Shown in pieces: positions 9,327 to 19,166 of a stretch of DNA of 64,000 nucleotides; the first letter of the stretch is position 1; every line of letters begins with the position of its first letter. The position numbers and the translations under genes are program-made. The notes beneath the pieces are model-generated. The model saw only the letters and a program-made list of their open reading frames with translations, made no database searches and was not told the DNA's origin. The stretch is from positions 175,334-239,333 of the forward strand of contig CAJXSR010000002.1 of the NCBI GenBank assembly GCA_913061275.1, written 5' to 3'. Source of the DNA: an uncultured Paracoccaceae bacterium. GTDB taxonomy: Bacteria > Pseudomonadota > Alphaproteobacteria > Rhodobacterales > Rhodobacteraceae.

Positions 9327-11081
9327 TTAGCGCATTTCTTCCATCGGAGTTACGCCTAAAATACCAAGTCCTGCGGAAATAACAACATTCACGGCACGAA
9401 TTAGCCCAATTTTTGCTTGTGAAGCGGCAATATTATCGTCTTGGTGAAAGCGAAGTCCAGTTTCTTCTTTGCCACGGTTCCATAATGAATGAAATTCAGA
9501 GGCCAATTCATAAAGATAAAATGCAACCCTATGCGGTTCATTATGCTTTGCAGCTAATTCCAGCAACCTTGGCCATTCGGCGATTTTGCGGGCAAGTGCC
9601 AGTTCAGCGTCATGGTTTAAATGGACAATATCAGCTGAAATAAGCGCGTTATCACTAACATCTATGCCTGCAAGTGCCGCTTTTTTCAAAACTGAATTAA
9701 CCCGTGCATTTGCATACTGCACGTAAAACACAGGGTTGTCTTTTGACTGTTCACGAACTTTGTCGAAATCAAAATCTAGCGGCGCATCATTTTTGCGTGT
9801 GAGCATCACAAAACGGGTAACATCTGGGCCCACCATTTCAACCAGATCACGCAATGTAATAAAAGTACCAGCACGCTTTGACATTTTAAACGGTTCGCCG
9901 TTTTTGTACAATTTCACCAGTTGCGTCAGCTTGATATTTAAAGGTACCGCACCGTCAGACAATGCCGAAACGGCCGCTTTCATGCGTTTGACATAACCAC
10001 CGTGATCTGCACCAAGGATATCGATTAGCATATCAAAGCCGCGCTGCACTTTGTCATAGTGATAGGCAATATCTGGGGCAAAATATGTCCAGCCGCCATC
10101 AGATTTTTTGACAGGGCGATCAACATCATCCCCATGTTCTGTGGATTTAAACAAAGTTTGTTTGCGCGGTTCCCAATCATCGGGTAACTTGCCTTTTGGC
10201 GGCTCTAGGGTGCCTTCGTATATCAGGCCTTTTGCATCCAGATTATTTAGTGCGTCTTCAATGCGGCCCGTGCCATAAAGTGATTTTTCAGAATAGAAAA
10301 CATCCATTTTGATACCGATAGAGGCCAGATCGGCCCGAATAAGATCCATCATTGCCTCTGTGGAATATTCACGCAATTCTGCCAGCCAAGCAGCTTCTGG
10401 TTTGCCCACAAGCGTATCGCCGTATTTCTCTTTTAAATCCTGACCGACTTTAACTAGATAATCACCTGGGTAAGTGCCATCTACAAACTGTACTTCTTGG
10501 CCATTGGCCTCAAGATACCGCAGGTAAACGGAACGTGCCAAAACATCGACCTGCGCACCGCCGTCATTGATGTAGTATTCGCGGGTAATATCATAGCCTG
10601 CAAAATCCAAAAGACTTGCAAGTGCATCGCCAAAAACAGCGCCACGCGTGTGGCCAACATGCAATGGGCCGGTTGGATTGGCAGAAACATATTCTACATT
10701 AACTTTTTTGCCCTGGCCCATGTTTGAACGCCCAAAATCGGCATTCTCTTTAATCGCATTTGGAACAATAGCCAACCAAACAGCGGGTGCCAGGCGCAGG
10801 TTTAAAAAACCTGGGCCCGCAACATCGGCCACATCTATGCGGTCATCTTGCAATAATTTTTCAGCTAATGCGTCAGCAATATCACGCGGCTTCATTTTTG
10901 CCACCTTGGCCAAAACCATCGCCGCATTCGTTGCCATATCACCGTGCAAAGCATCACGTGGCGGCTCTACCGCAACATTGGAAAAATCCAGACCAGACGG
11001 CAAGGTGCCTTCCGTTTGCATTTGCGAAAGTGCGTCTAAAACAAGGGTTCTGATGTCGGCGAACAAGTTCATTATGGGCAT
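9327..11081 (-). CDS. argS: Arginyl-tRNA synthetase
   Basis: Class I aminoacyl-tRNA synthetase that charges tRNA-Arg. 584 residues. Seen: an N-terminal Add1 domain, the HIGH-type motif HVGHTRG after SANPTGPL, the KMSKS-type motif [10 protein letters not shown] and a C-terminal DALR anticodon-binding domain. A second in-frame ATG three codons downstream (MNLFADIR) may be the true start. It is followed by the SPOR gene and preceded by dgt, all on the minus strand. Confidence 0.96.
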   Translation of the reverse strand: MPIMNLFADIRTLVLDALSQMQTEGTLPSGLDFSNVAVEPPRDALHGDMATNAAMVLAKVAKMKPRDIADALAEKLLQDDRIDVADVAGPGFLNLRLAPAVWLAIVPNAIKENADFGRSNMGQGKKVNVEYVSANPTGPLHVGHTRGAVFGDALASLLDFAGYDITREYYINDGGAQVDVLARSVYLRYLEANGQEVQFVDGTYPGDYLVKVGQDLKEKYGDTLVGKPEAAWLAELREYSTEAMMDLIRADLASIGIKMDVFYSEKSLYGTGRIEDALNNLDAKGLIYEGTLEPPKGKLPDDWEPRKQTLFKSTEHGDDVDRPVKKSDGGWTYFAPDIAYHYDKVQRGFDMLIDILGADHGGYVKRMKAAVSALSDGAVPLNIKLTQLVKLYKNGEPFKMSKRAGTFITLRDLVEMVGPDVTRFVMLTRKNDAPLDFDFDKVREQSKDNPVFYVQYANARVNSVLKKAALAGIDVSDNALISADIVHLNHDAELALARKIAEWPRLLELAAKHNEPHRVAFYLYELASEFHSLWNRGKEETGLRFHQDDNIAASQAKIGLIRAVNVVISAGLGILGVTPMEEMR

Positions 11082-11132
11082 CCATGTAGGTTTTGCGCGG
11101 GGTTAACACAAACTGTGCGCGCACTCCAGCAA

Positions 11133-12260
11133 TTAAGCGCAGTGTTTTGCGTGTTCTTCAAATGCGAAGCGGTCGGTCATGCCTGCGATATAATCGGCAA
11201 CCGCACGTGCCTGTGCAGTATTTCCACCAGTTATAGCGCGGCGTTGTTTTGGCAGAAGTTCAGGTGCAGCCATATAAACGTTAAACAAGTCGCGCACGAC
11301 TTTGCCCGTGCGTTCACGCATTTCGTTGACTTCGTCGTGGCGGTACATTCGGGTAAATAGGAAGGCGCGAATTTCTTTGAGCTGAGCAAACAGATCATCC
11401 GAAAATTGTATCACGGGGGCAGAGTGGGCGCGTATTTCTTGCGCTGAGTTAGGGGCAAGTTTTGCGATGCGCATCTGGCTTTGGGCTACCACATCTTCCA
11501 CCATTATCCCAAATACACGGCGCAAAGCCTCATGGCGGCGGCGTGCGGGATCAAGCTGTGGGTATTTTGCATCAACCTGTTGAAAGCAGTCGCCTACCAG
11601 CGGTAATTCGATGATGTCATCCACTGTAAACAGGCCCGCACGCAAGCCGTCATCAAGATCGTGATTATTGTAGGCAATATCATCAGCTATAGCGGCGGCT
11701 TGCGCTTCTGCACTGGCATATGTGTATAACTCCAAATTATATAGCGCATTGTAATCATTCAGTGAAAACGGCAATTCACCCGTAACGGGGCCATTGTGTT
11801 TAGCGATGGCTTCAAGAGTTTCCCATGTCAGGTTCAGCCCGTCAAATTCTGCGTAATGCCGCTCTAGGTTTGTGACAATTTTCAAGGCTTGCGCATTGTG
11901 GTCAAAACCACCGTAAGGCGCCATGCACAGGCTTAGAACATCTTCACCATTATGACCAAAAGGTGTGTGCCCCAGATCATGGGCAAGTGCTACGGCCTCG
12001 GTCAGTTCCACATTCAGACCCAAAACAGATGCGATCGTGCGGGCAACTTGCCCCACTTCAATCGTGTGGGTCAGGCGGGTGCGAAACAGGCCACCTTCGT
12101 GGGCCACAAACACTTGGGTTTTATGCATCAACCGGCGAAAGGCAGTGGAATGAATGATGCGATCACGATCACGTTGAAACGCGGAACGGTGTGTGGATTC
12201 TGCTTCAGTGTGAAGCCGCCCGCGACTGTTATCTGGATCACAAGCATACGCTGCCAGCAT
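11133..12260 (-). CDS. dgt: dGTP triphosphohydrolase-like protein (HD domain)
   Basis: HD-superfamily enzyme that hydrolyses dNTPs to deoxynucleosides and triphosphate. 375 residues. The metal ligands are visible as H in TRLTHTIEV, the HD pair in ALAHDLGHTPFGHNGE and a later Asp in AAAIADDIAYNNHDLDDG; the N-terminus has the family signature SAFQRDRDRIIHSTAFRRL. It lies upstream of argS and divergent from the Fe-S carrier gene, the standard arrangement in this order. Confidence 0.93.
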   Translation of the reverse strand: MLAAYACDPDNSRGRLHTEAESTHRSAFQRDRDRIIHSTAFRRLMHKTQVFVAHEGGLFRTRLTHTIEVGQVARTIASVLGLNVELTEAVALAHDLGHTPFGHNGEDVLSLCMAPYGGFDHNAQALKIVTNLERHYAEFDGLNLTWETLEAIAKHNGPVTGELPFSLNDYNALYNLELYTYASAEAQAAAIADDIAYNNHDLDDGLRAGLFTVDDIIELPLVGDCFQQVDAKYPQLDPARRRHEALRRVFGIMVEDVVAQSQMRIAKLAPNSAQEIRAHSAPVIQFSDDLFAQLKEIRAFLFTRMYRHDEVNEMRERTGKVVRDLFNVYMAAPELLPKQRRAITGGNTAQARAVADYIAGMTDRFAFEEHAKHCA

Positions 12261-12344
12261 TTGATAAAACCTTTACCTTGTCGCGGGGGCCTTCCCCGCC
12301 TATATTTAAGCCAACACCTAACCTAATTTACGGCGGCTTAAAAG

Positions 12345-12680
12345 ATGCAGCTTACCTTACCACCAAAAGTGACCGACCGTGCATTTGCGCGTTTGTCTGA
12401 AATTAATGAAAATAGTGATGCGGCTAAATCATTACGCATCGCGGTTGAGGGTGGCGGCTGTTCGGGGTTTCAATATGAAATCAAATTAGAAGAAAGCACG
12501 ACAGACGATGACCTGATCTTGGAAAAAGACGGGCAACAAGTGTTGATCGACAGTATTTCACTGCCGTTTTTATCCAATGCAGTGATTGATTTCACGCAAG
12601 AATTAATCGGTGCGCGGTTCGTGATCGAAAACCCCAATGCCACATCAAGCTGTGGCTGTGGTACAAGCTTTTCCATGTGA
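12345..12680 (+). CDS. erpA: A-type iron-sulfur carrier (ErpA/IscA/HesB family)
   Basis: Delivers [4Fe-4S] or [2Fe-2S] clusters to apoproteins. 111 residues with the three invariant cysteines C39, C103 and C105 (GGCSGFQY and SSCGCGTSF). Which A-type subgroup it belongs to cannot be decided from sequence reading; the ErpA label is the usual one at this dgt-adjacent position. Its 3' end overlaps the convergent sulfotransferase gene by 36 bp. Confidence 0.9.
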   Translation: MQLTLPPKVTDRAFARLSEINENSDAAKSLRIAVEGGGCSGFQYEIKLEESTTDDDLILEKDGQQVLIDSISLPFLSNAVIDFTQELIGARFVIENPNATSSCGCGTSFSM

Positions 12681-13574
12681 TACCTGCGGGGTGGATTTTT
12701 CCCAGCTTGGCACTGGGTCGAGTGCCATCATTTCATATGAAAAGCGGCGTTGTTCCAATTCGGGAAGTTCTTGCGGGAAATCATCTGGATTAAGGATTGG
12801 ATAACCAAAGCCTTTCACCAGTTTCACATCAAGGCGCGTATTTATCTGCGCAACCGCACTACGTGTCAGTCGAAGTTTCCAGTTTTCATCTCGGTAAAAC
12901 TGTTGCGCCTTTGTTAGGTTTCTACCCCCCAATTTGGTCGATGCGTCAATTTTATTAACCCCATCGGTGGGAATGCCAAAAACATTTAATGCGTGGCTTA
13001 CTGCGGCTTTAGGATCAAGAATAAAGTCTTCAAACAGCATAAAATACGGTGTCATGCCAAAATGTTCGGCCATTTGGGCGAAATCAGAATAAGCCGTTGC
13101 TTTCGTTGTCCATAAATCCATCACTGAAGGCAAAACTGCAGAGACATTATCGCGCCGTTCTGTCATCCAAGGGCGCGTGATGAACTTTGTAAAGTCAGAT
13201 GTGCGGGGGCCTTTGATGTGGTAGGGTTTACACGCGGTGGATAAGGCCCATGAATAAGGGTTGCGAACCATAAATATAACATCGATCTGGTGCTTTAAAT
13301 ATCCCATACCCCAGTCTGGTGCTGCATGTTTCCATGCAAAAATCTGGTCACTGTCCTGTCTGCCATCATCGCGCAAAGCATCCATATAAAGCCTGCGCCA
13401 ATCATCTTGATAGTATAAATCAACGGCTTCATGCAGTTGGCACCAAGATGCACCACGCTTTTCAATCGCAAGGCTGCCTTGTTGTAAAACCACATGAGGG
13501 GCGTGGCACAGCATTTGCTTTACCGCACGCGTGCCCGTGTTCCTTTCCCCGAAAATTTTTATACGCCTAGCCAA
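12645..13574 (-). CDS. Sulfotransferase-like protein
   Basis: About 309 residues. The N-terminal IKIFGERNTGTRAVKQML resembles the 5'-PAPS phosphosulfate-binding loop of sulfotransferases, and VIFMVRNPYSWALSTA resembles the 3'-phosphate motif with its conserved Arg/Ser. The acceptor is unknown. I placed the start at a TTG (13572-13574) with AAAAGGA 5 bp upstream; a TTG two codons earlier is possible. The 3' end runs 36 bp into the convergent Fe-S carrier gene. No linked glycan genes are present. Confidence 0.7.
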   Translation of the reverse strand: MARRIKIFGERNTGTRAVKQMLCHAPHVVLQQGSLAIEKRGASWCQLHEAVDLYYQDDWRRLYMDALRDDGRQDSDQIFAWKHAAPDWGMGYLKHQIDVIFMVRNPYSWALSTACKPYHIKGPRTSDFTKFITRPWMTERRDNVSAVLPSVMDLWTTKATAYSDFAQMAEHFGMTPYFMLFEDFILDPKAAVSHALNVFGIPTDGVNKIDASTKLGGRNLTKAQQFYRDENWKLRLTRSAVAQINTRLDVKLVKGFGYPILNPDDFPQELPELEQRRFSYEMMALDPVPSWEKSTPQVSHGKACTTATA

Positions 13575-13719
13575 AAGCAATCCTTTTCTACTGCTGACAA
13601 GCCAACTTAGTAGGTATGGAGGTTACAAATCCGTTAATTTGATACACAATTATTTAAAATTATTGCATCTCTGGGCTGTGGATTTTAATGTACCTTTAAA
13701 TATATCTGATTGGGCCAAT

Positions 13720-14502
13720 ATGAAAATCGCATCCTTTAATATCAACGGTATCAAGGCCCGCTTGCCTGCGCTTTTAGCATGGCTGGAACAGTCAAAACCT
13801 GATGTGGCTCTATTGCAAGAAATCAAATCTGTGGATGAAAATTTTCCCCGCGAAGCGATAGAAGATTTGGGCTACACCGTTGAAACGCATGGGCAAAAAA
13901 GCTTTAACGGTGTGGCAATCCTATCAAAATTACAGCTGGAAGATGTAACGCGCGGCTTGCCTGGTGATGTTGCGGATGACCACGCACGCTGGATTGAGGC
14001 AACTGTGATCGGTGATAAGCGGCCAGTACGTGTTTGCGGGCTGTATTTACCAAACGGCAATCCTACGCCCGGGCCGAAGTACGACTATAAATTGGCCTGG
14101 ATGGAACGCCAATATATCCGCGCGCAAGAGTTGTTGGCCATGGAAGAGCCGTTTTTGATGGCGGGCGATTACAACGTTATTCCGCAGCATGAGGATTGTT
14201 GGGATATTAAGCCGTGGTTAGAGGATGCACTTTATCTGCCCCAATCGCGTGAGGCTTTTCAGCGGTTGAAAAACCTAGGCCTTACAGAGGCGTTTCGGGT
14301 GAACAATCAAGCCCCTGATAACTACACGTTTTGGGACTATCAGGCGGGTGCATGGAACCGTAACCACGGTATTCGAATTGATCATTTTTTGTTGTCGCCA
14401 GAGTGTGCTGATCTTTTGCAGGACTGCCAGATAGACAAAGAAATTCGTGCCTATGAGCGCCCATCCGATCATGTGCCAATCTGGGTGACGTTAGACGCTT
14501 AA
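13720..14502 (+). CDS. xthA: Exodeoxyribonuclease III (AP endonuclease)
   Basis: DNA-repair nuclease that cuts at abasic sites and trims 3' blocks. 260 residues. Motifs of the exonuclease III/APE1 fold are MKIASFNINGIKARLPAL at the N-terminus, LLQEIK (metal-binding Glu), GLYLPNG, AGDYNVIP (catalytic Asp/Asn) and the C-terminal RPSDHVPIWV (catalytic Asp-His). The ATG at 13720 is chosen for family fit; the frame is open further upstream but reads non-coding. Confidence 0.94.
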   Translation: MKIASFNINGIKARLPALLAWLEQSKPDVALLQEIKSVDENFPREAIEDLGYTVETHGQKSFNGVAILSKLQLEDVTRGLPGDVADDHARWIEATVIGDKRPVRVCGLYLPNGNPTPGPKYDYKLAWMERQYIRAQELLAMEEPFLMAGDYNVIPQHEDCWDIKPWLEDALYLPQSREAFQRLKNLGLTEAFRVNNQAPDNYTFWDYQAGAWNRNHGIRIDHFLLSPECADLLQDCQIDKEIRAYERPSDHVPIWVTLDA

Positions 14503-14531
14503 GCATTTCGGTTTTAGCCGTTTTATGCTTA
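14500..14531 (+). terminator. Hairpin at the xthA stop codon
   Basis: Starting at the stop codon itself, TAAGCAT pairs with ATGCTTA, enclosing a second CGG/CCG stem around TTTTAG. There is no T-run right after it, so it is a weak intrinsic terminator candidate or an mRNA-stabilising hairpin. Confidence 0.35.
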
Positions 14532-14582
14532 GGGTGAGTTTTGCTAACAATTTTGTAACTAAATTAGTTTACTGGTTTAAGG

Positions 14583-14869
14583 ATGGAAAATTTAAATCAA
14601 GTATCACAAAGTTTCAAGGCCCTTTCGCATAAACGCAGGGTGCTTCTATTCAATCTATTCTTGAATAGCGGGCCCAAAAAACTCTCATTCGGCCAACTTC
14701 AAAAGATGAGCAAAATTCCAGTAGCACCGCTAACCATCACTTGCTGTTCCTTGAAAAAGGTGGGTTGGTTCATTGGCAAAGCAAAGGTGCGCACACCTAT
14801 TTTACGCTTCAGGTGGAAAGCTTTAAATTACTATTGGAAACAGTAAAAAATCAATGCGCTTATAAGTGA
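14583..14869 (+). pseudogene. ArsR-family HTH regulator, frameshifted
   Basis: The first 46 codons read as an ArsR winged helix (FKALSHKRRVLLFNLF, SFGQLQKMSKIP). At about 14721-14724 the frame changes: frame 1 gives non-family sequence to 14846, while the next frame continues the fold with HHLLFLEKGGLVHWQSKG and ends at TGA 14867-14869 after KNQCAYK. Adding one base near 14722 restores a protein of about 95 residues. Either a recent loss-of-function mutation or a base error in the assembly explains this. The target genes are unknown; the neighbours are xthA and a convergent FAD monooxygenase. Confidence 0.8.
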
Positions 14870-14922
14870 TATCTTGGCTACCCACCCGTGGTAGGCATCA
14901 ACAGGTCTTAGTTCCGCAGGCT

Positions 14923-16077
14923 TTAATCAACTGTCACATCATGGTTGTAAATCCAGTCATAATGCCCTGCCATTATTGCGGGTGACAGCTTGGAAGTAAG
15001 GCGCATACCTGTGTGCAAAACCCCCCGCGCCAAAGGGTTGGCTGTGTGATAGATATTGCCAGATTTCAGGGCGGTTTGCTGCACTTTAGTAGCGCGTGGT
15101 TTGCGGATGGCCTGATACGCTTGCAAGGCCTTCGTAATATCATTTTTTCTTGCCAACTGGTTTGCCAGAACCCAAGCATCTTCAATAGCCATGCAGGCCC
15201 CTTGGGCGACGAACGGCACCATTGGATGTGCGCTATCACCAAGCAGTACAAGTCGGTTTTTAACCCAATTATGCAAGGTGGGATGGGCGAATAGGCCCCA
15301 AACGATTGTAGATTTCACTTGCGCTAAAGCTGTTATGACAGGGGCGCACCAACCGTTAAACAGATGGCGTAACTCGTCCGCGTTGCCCGCATGGTTCCAA
15401 CCTTCTGCTGTCCATGTCGCGCGTTCTTCAACGGCGACGATATTGATTAATTTTCCGTCTCGTAATGGATACATAACAATGTGCTTGTTTGGCCCCATAT
15501 AAATACGGGTATTTTGAATAGGCTGGCCGAGTAAATCAGCTGCGTTCACCAATCCACGCCATGCTATTTTACCAGTAAACTGCGGCTTTTCCCCATCATA
15601 AAACTGGTCGCGAACCGTAGATCGAACGCCGTCCGCACCAACCACAAGGTCAAAATTTTGCCCGTCAATTAATACTGTATTAGGGCCTGTTCCTGATACG
15701 GTAACTTGCTTGCCAAGTTTGATGGTCACTCCTGCGTTTATTGCGGCATCCATTAGCTTTTCAATCAAATCAGCGCGATGAAATTGCAGATATGGTGCGT
15801 CAGGTGTTACATTCATTGCAACACTTGTTACAAGATCGCCCCGTTTATAGTCATGCAGCATGACGGATTTTGGTTTGCTGCATTGCCAGTCTTGCGGTTT
15901 AAGCCCAAGTGCGTTTAACACACGCACAGCATTTGCACTAATCTGCAAACCCGCACCGACTTCACTGATTTCAGTGGCCTGTTCAAACAATGTGACTGAA
16001 AAACCTTTTTGGCGCAAAGCAATCCCGGCAGTTAAACCACCAATCCCACCTCCGATAACTGCGATGTTTATAGCCAT
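14923..16077 (-). CDS. FAD-dependent aromatic monooxygenase (salicylate hydroxylase-like)
   Basis: Flavoprotein hydroxylase of the PHBH group, 384 residues. Seen: the Rossmann FAD motif GGGIGGLTAG near residue 8, the DG motif (LVVGADGVRSTVRDQ) and the second FAD motif LLGDSAHPMVPFVAQGACMAIEDA. These enzymes use NAD(P)H and oxygen to hydroxylate aromatic substrates; the substrate here is not determinable. The start MAINIAVIGG is chosen because the dinucleotide fold begins there; 12 further in-frame codons lie upstream. It is monocistronic between arsR' and dksA. Confidence 0.87.
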   Translation of the reverse strand: MAINIAVIGGGIGGLTAGIALRQKGFSVTLFEQATEISEVGAGLQISANAVRVLNALGLKPQDWQCSKPKSVMLHDYKRGDLVTSVAMNVTPDAPYLQFHRADLIEKLMDAAINAGVTIKLGKQVTVSGTGPNTVLIDGQNFDLVVGADGVRSTVRDQFYDGEKPQFTGKIAWRGLVNAADLLGQPIQNTRIYMGPNKHIVMYPLRDGKLINIVAVEERATWTAEGWNHAGNADELRHLFNGWCAPVITALAQVKSTIVWGLFAHPTLHNWVKNRLVLLGDSAHPMVPFVAQGACMAIEDAWVLANQLARKNDITKALQAYQAIRKPRATKVQQTALKSGNIYHTANPLARGVLHTGMRLTSKLSPAIMAGHYDWIYNHDVTVD

Positions 16078-16154
16078 TAAATATACGCCTTTACGAAAAA
16101 CACCGAAGACCATGTAGGCTTCGGTGTAAAACTTTTAACAGGCAATGCAACATA

Positions 16155-16577
16155 TCAAGTGTTGCGGTGTACCTTTTCTTTGCGCTCATGGCGTTCTTGT
16201 GCTTCCAAAGACATTGTTGCAATCGGGCGCGCATCTAAACGTTTCAGCGAAATTGGGTCACCTGTTTCGGAACAATATCCAAATTCACCTTCATCAATAC
16301 GGCGCAAGGCCTGATCGATTTTTGATACCAGTTTGCGTTGGCGGTCACGGGTGCGCAATTCTAATGCGCGATCAGTTTCCTCAGATGCACGATCTGCTAC
16401 ATCAGGGATGTTGCGCGCGCCGTCTTGCATACCTTCGATAGTGTCTTTGCTGTCTTCTACCAGATCAGATTTCCAATCCAGTAATTTACGGCGAAAATAC
16501 ATAACCTGACGGTCATTCATAAAAGGTTCATCATCTACAGGATGGTAATTTGCATCAAGAATAGTTTCAGACTTCAT
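16155..16577 (-). CDS. dksA: DksA-family RNA polymerase regulator, single-cysteine zinc-finger region
   Basis: Binds the RNA polymerase secondary channel and works with ppGpp. 140 residues: a coiled coil with the tip motif D59xxD62xA64, then a degenerate zinc-finger region. The four canonical cysteine positions hold C102, T105, S123 and A126, so only one Cys remains. From memory, a Rhodobacter sphaeroides DksA homologue is functional with a similar one-cysteine finger, so this is probably active and not decayed. The ATG at 16577 is preferred over a GTG four codons upstream because a GAAGTGAG ribosome site fits it. Confidence 0.92.
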   Translation of the reverse strand: MKSETILDANYHPVDDEPFMNDRQVMYFRRKLLDWKSDLVEDSKDTIEGMQDGARNIPDVADRASEETDRALELRTRDRQRKLVSKIDQALRRIDEGEFGYCSETGDPISLKRLDARPIATMSLEAQERHERKEKVHRNT

Positions 16578-16735
16578 AGTTACACTCACTTCTACAGAAT
16601 CCTTGTGTTCAACATAGTTGGTTGATTTGTCGCCTCGATATAGAAGTTACAAAGGATTGTCACCCCCAGATGTCTTCACTTGCGGCTTTGTGATTTCCTG
16701 CATACTCTGTTGTAAACCAAAGGCTTAGAGGTAAA

Positions 16736-17575
16736 ATGAAGTTTGCAGGCACAAAAAATTATGTTTCCACAGATGATCTAACCGTGGCGGTAAACGCGGC
16801 AATAGCACTTGAGCGGCCTTTGATCGTTAAAGGCGAGCCGGGAACAGGCAAAACAGAACTGGCACGGCAAGTTGCCCAAGCACTAGATTTGCCGATCATT
16901 GAGTGGAATATCAAATCAACTACCAAAGCCCAGCAGGGGCTATATGAATATGATGCAGTATCACGATTGCGCGACAGCCAATTAGGGGATGCCCGCGTAG
17001 AAGATGTATCAAATTACATCAAAAAAGGAAAGTTGTGGCAGGCATTTGAGGCAGATCAAAAGCTGGTACTACTGATTGATGAAGTTGATAAGGCGGATAT
17101 TGAATTTCCCAATGACTTGTTGCAAGAACTGGATCAGATGCAGTTTCATGTCTATGAAACGGGGCAAACCATCACTGCAAAACACCGCCCGATTGTTATC
17201 ATCACATCCAATAATGAAAAAGAACTGCCAGATGCGTTTTTGCGCCGCTGCTTTTTCCATTATATTAAGTTCCCTGACACAGATACGCTTAAACAAATCG
17301 TTGATGTGCATTTTCCACGCATAAAACCTGATCTGGTAGCCGAAGCCTTAAGTCAGTTTTTCGAAATCCGTGAAACACCGGGAATAAAGAAAAAACCGTC
17401 TACATCGGAAGTTCTGGATTGGTTGAAACTGCTGCTGGTTGAAGATTTATCCGCAGCTGACCTGCGCCGTGATGGCAAAGATGCATTGCCAAAATTACAT
17501 GGGGCTTTGCTAAAGAACGAACAAGATGTACATTTGTTTGAAAGGCTTGCATTCTTAGCGCGTGGGGGGCGGTAA
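16736..17575 (+). CDS. MoxR-family AAA+ ATPase
   Basis: 279 residues: Walker A GEPGTGKT at 33-40, Walker B VLLIDEVDK at about 111-119, sensor-1 IITSNNEKELPDAFLRRC. MoxR ATPases act as chaperones that insert cofactors or activate partner complexes, usually with a VWA protein. Here the VWA partner candidate lies 1.8 kb downstream (19343-20527), after a lipoprotein and a small membrane protein. The start ATG at 16736 has GAGG upstream. Confidence 0.92.
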   Translation: MKFAGTKNYVSTDDLTVAVNAAIALERPLIVKGEPGTGKTELARQVAQALDLPIIEWNIKSTTKAQQGLYEYDAVSRLRDSQLGDARVEDVSNYIKKGKLWQAFEADQKLVLLIDEVDKADIEFPNDLLQELDQMQFHVYETGQTITAKHRPIVIITSNNEKELPDAFLRRCFFHYIKFPDTDTLKQIVDVHFPRIKPDLVAEALSQFFEIRETPGIKKKPSTSEVLDWLKLLLVEDLSAADLRRDGKDALPKLHGALLKNEQDVHLFERLAFLARGGR

Positions 17576-17791
17576 ATTGGATATTCACTTTATACCAAAC
17601 AAAGCTCAGAAAGACTGTGCTGATTTATGGCGTATTTTAGTTAAATTCACCGAAAAGCACCTAAAGCATCATAATCTCGCCTTAGTTTATTGGTTAACAT
17701 CACATTGTAATACGCTTGCACGGGCTATGTATGCCACTGTTGTAACGCGTATAATTTTTGTGAAGTGTCCTGTGTAGCGAGTGTAAGTAGT

Positions 17792-19165
17792 ATGAAACGT
17801 TTCCTTTTCCCCATATGTTGTCTGGCTTTGATAAGTTGCGGCACGCAAACCCAAACAGAGGTAAGCCGTAACGCAAGTGCGCTTGTTTCTTCAATCGGTA
17901 TGCAAAGTTTTCCCAATGTGGCAGCGACGCGGGCAGTAAGCAGATCAAACGTTGATATTGCCAATGAATTTCTAGATTTAAGCTTTGCCTTAGAAAGCGG
18001 TCAGGAAATCACGCATCTTACACGGTTCGAAAATCCTGTTACCATTGCGATAAACGCATCTGCACCAAATCATGTTGTACAAGACCTTGATCGTCTTATT
18101 GCACGAATGAGATCTGAAGCGGGCCTAAACGTGTACCGTATCAAAGGCCCATCTGCGAATATATATGTTGAAACTTTGCCTAAAAAGAAACTGCAAAGCC
18201 TGATCCCTACAGCGGCTTGTTTTGTTGTGCCCAACGTGTCGGGTTGGGCTGATTACCGCAAAAATCGGTATAAAAAATCAGTAGATTGGACACGGCTACA
18301 AACCCGTGAACAGATTACAGTTTTCATGCCCAACGATGTATCCCCACAAGAATCGCGCGATTGTCTGCACGAAGAAATTGCACAGGCTTTGGGCCCTGTG
18401 AATGACTTATACCGTTTGCCAGACAGTGTTTATAATGACGATAACTTTAATATTTCTCTGACAGCGTATGATATGCTGATACTAGAGGCATATTACTCCC
18501 CTGAAATTCAAAACGGCATGACCAAGGCGGAAGTCGCTAAAATTCTTCCAGCACTACTGGCCCGTCTAAATCCAATCGGTCAGGCGTTGCCGCCTGTTCG
18601 TTTACAAAAGACATCAGATAGTTGGGTGCGGGCCATTGAAACTGCCCTTGGGCCCAGAACCAGCAGCACGAAAAGACGCAGTGCAGCGTTTGACGCGGTG
18701 AAAATTGCCAAAGATAATGGGTATAATGATCATCGTTTAGGGTTTGCACATTTTGCCCGCGCACAAGTATCGCTTCAGGTTGATCCGCGAATGGCCGCAT
18801 CTGATTATGCCCGTGCCTATGTAATCTTTAAAACATTGTTTGGTGTCAAAGATATCCATACGGCACATGTTGCGGTGCAAATGGCGTCACTATCTTTGTC
18901 CGCGGGTAAATATCAGTCTGCGTTAAGTTTCATTAACGATTCTATTCCAGCGGCTAAGGACGCGCAAAACGGGTCAATCTTATTCAGTCTATTGGCGATG
19001 AAATCAGAAATATATGAAGGTTTGGGACGTTTTGCCGATGCAAAAACCCTAAAACAAGAGGCAATAAGCTGGGCGCACTATGGTCTTGGCACACAGACTG
19101 AGATAGCTAGACGCTTAGAACAGGTTGCAGCGTTGCGGCCACGGGTATCTTCGAAAGGGTTCTAA
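17792..19165 (+). CDS. DUF2927-type lipoprotein with C-terminal TPR-like region
   Basis: 457 residues with a lipoprotein signal (LALISC, Cys16), so exported and lipid-anchored. The central part (about 110-260) carries DUF2927 features such as CLHEEIAQALGPVNDLYRLPDSVYND; from about 280 to the end helical repeats read like TPRs (ASDYARAYVIFKTLFG, SALSFINDSI). The function is unknown. The order MoxR, this gene, small membrane protein, VWA appears to be a conserved module in Rhodobacterales. A 216-bp gap separates it from MoxR, so it may have its own promoter. Confidence 0.82.
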   Translation: MKRFLFPICCLALISCGTQTQTEVSRNASALVSSIGMQSFPNVAATRAVSRSNVDIANEFLDLSFALESGQEITHLTRFENPVTIAINASAPNHVVQDLDRLIARMRSEAGLNVYRIKGPSANIYVETLPKKKLQSLIPTAACFVVPNVSGWADYRKNRYKKSVDWTRLQTREQITVFMPNDVSPQESRDCLHEEIAQALGPVNDLYRLPDSVYNDDNFNISLTAYDMLILEAYYSPEIQNGMTKAEVAKILPALLARLNPIGQALPPVRLQKTSDSWVRAIETALGPRTSSTKRRSAAFDAVKIAKDNGYNDHRLGFAHFARAQVSLQVDPRMAASDYARAYVIFKTLFGVKDIHTAHVAVQMASLSLSAGKYQSALSFINDSIPAAKDAQNGSILFSLLAMKSEIYEGLGRFADAKTLKQEAISWAHYGLGTQTEIARRLEQVAALRPRVSSKGF

Positions 19166-19166
19166 G

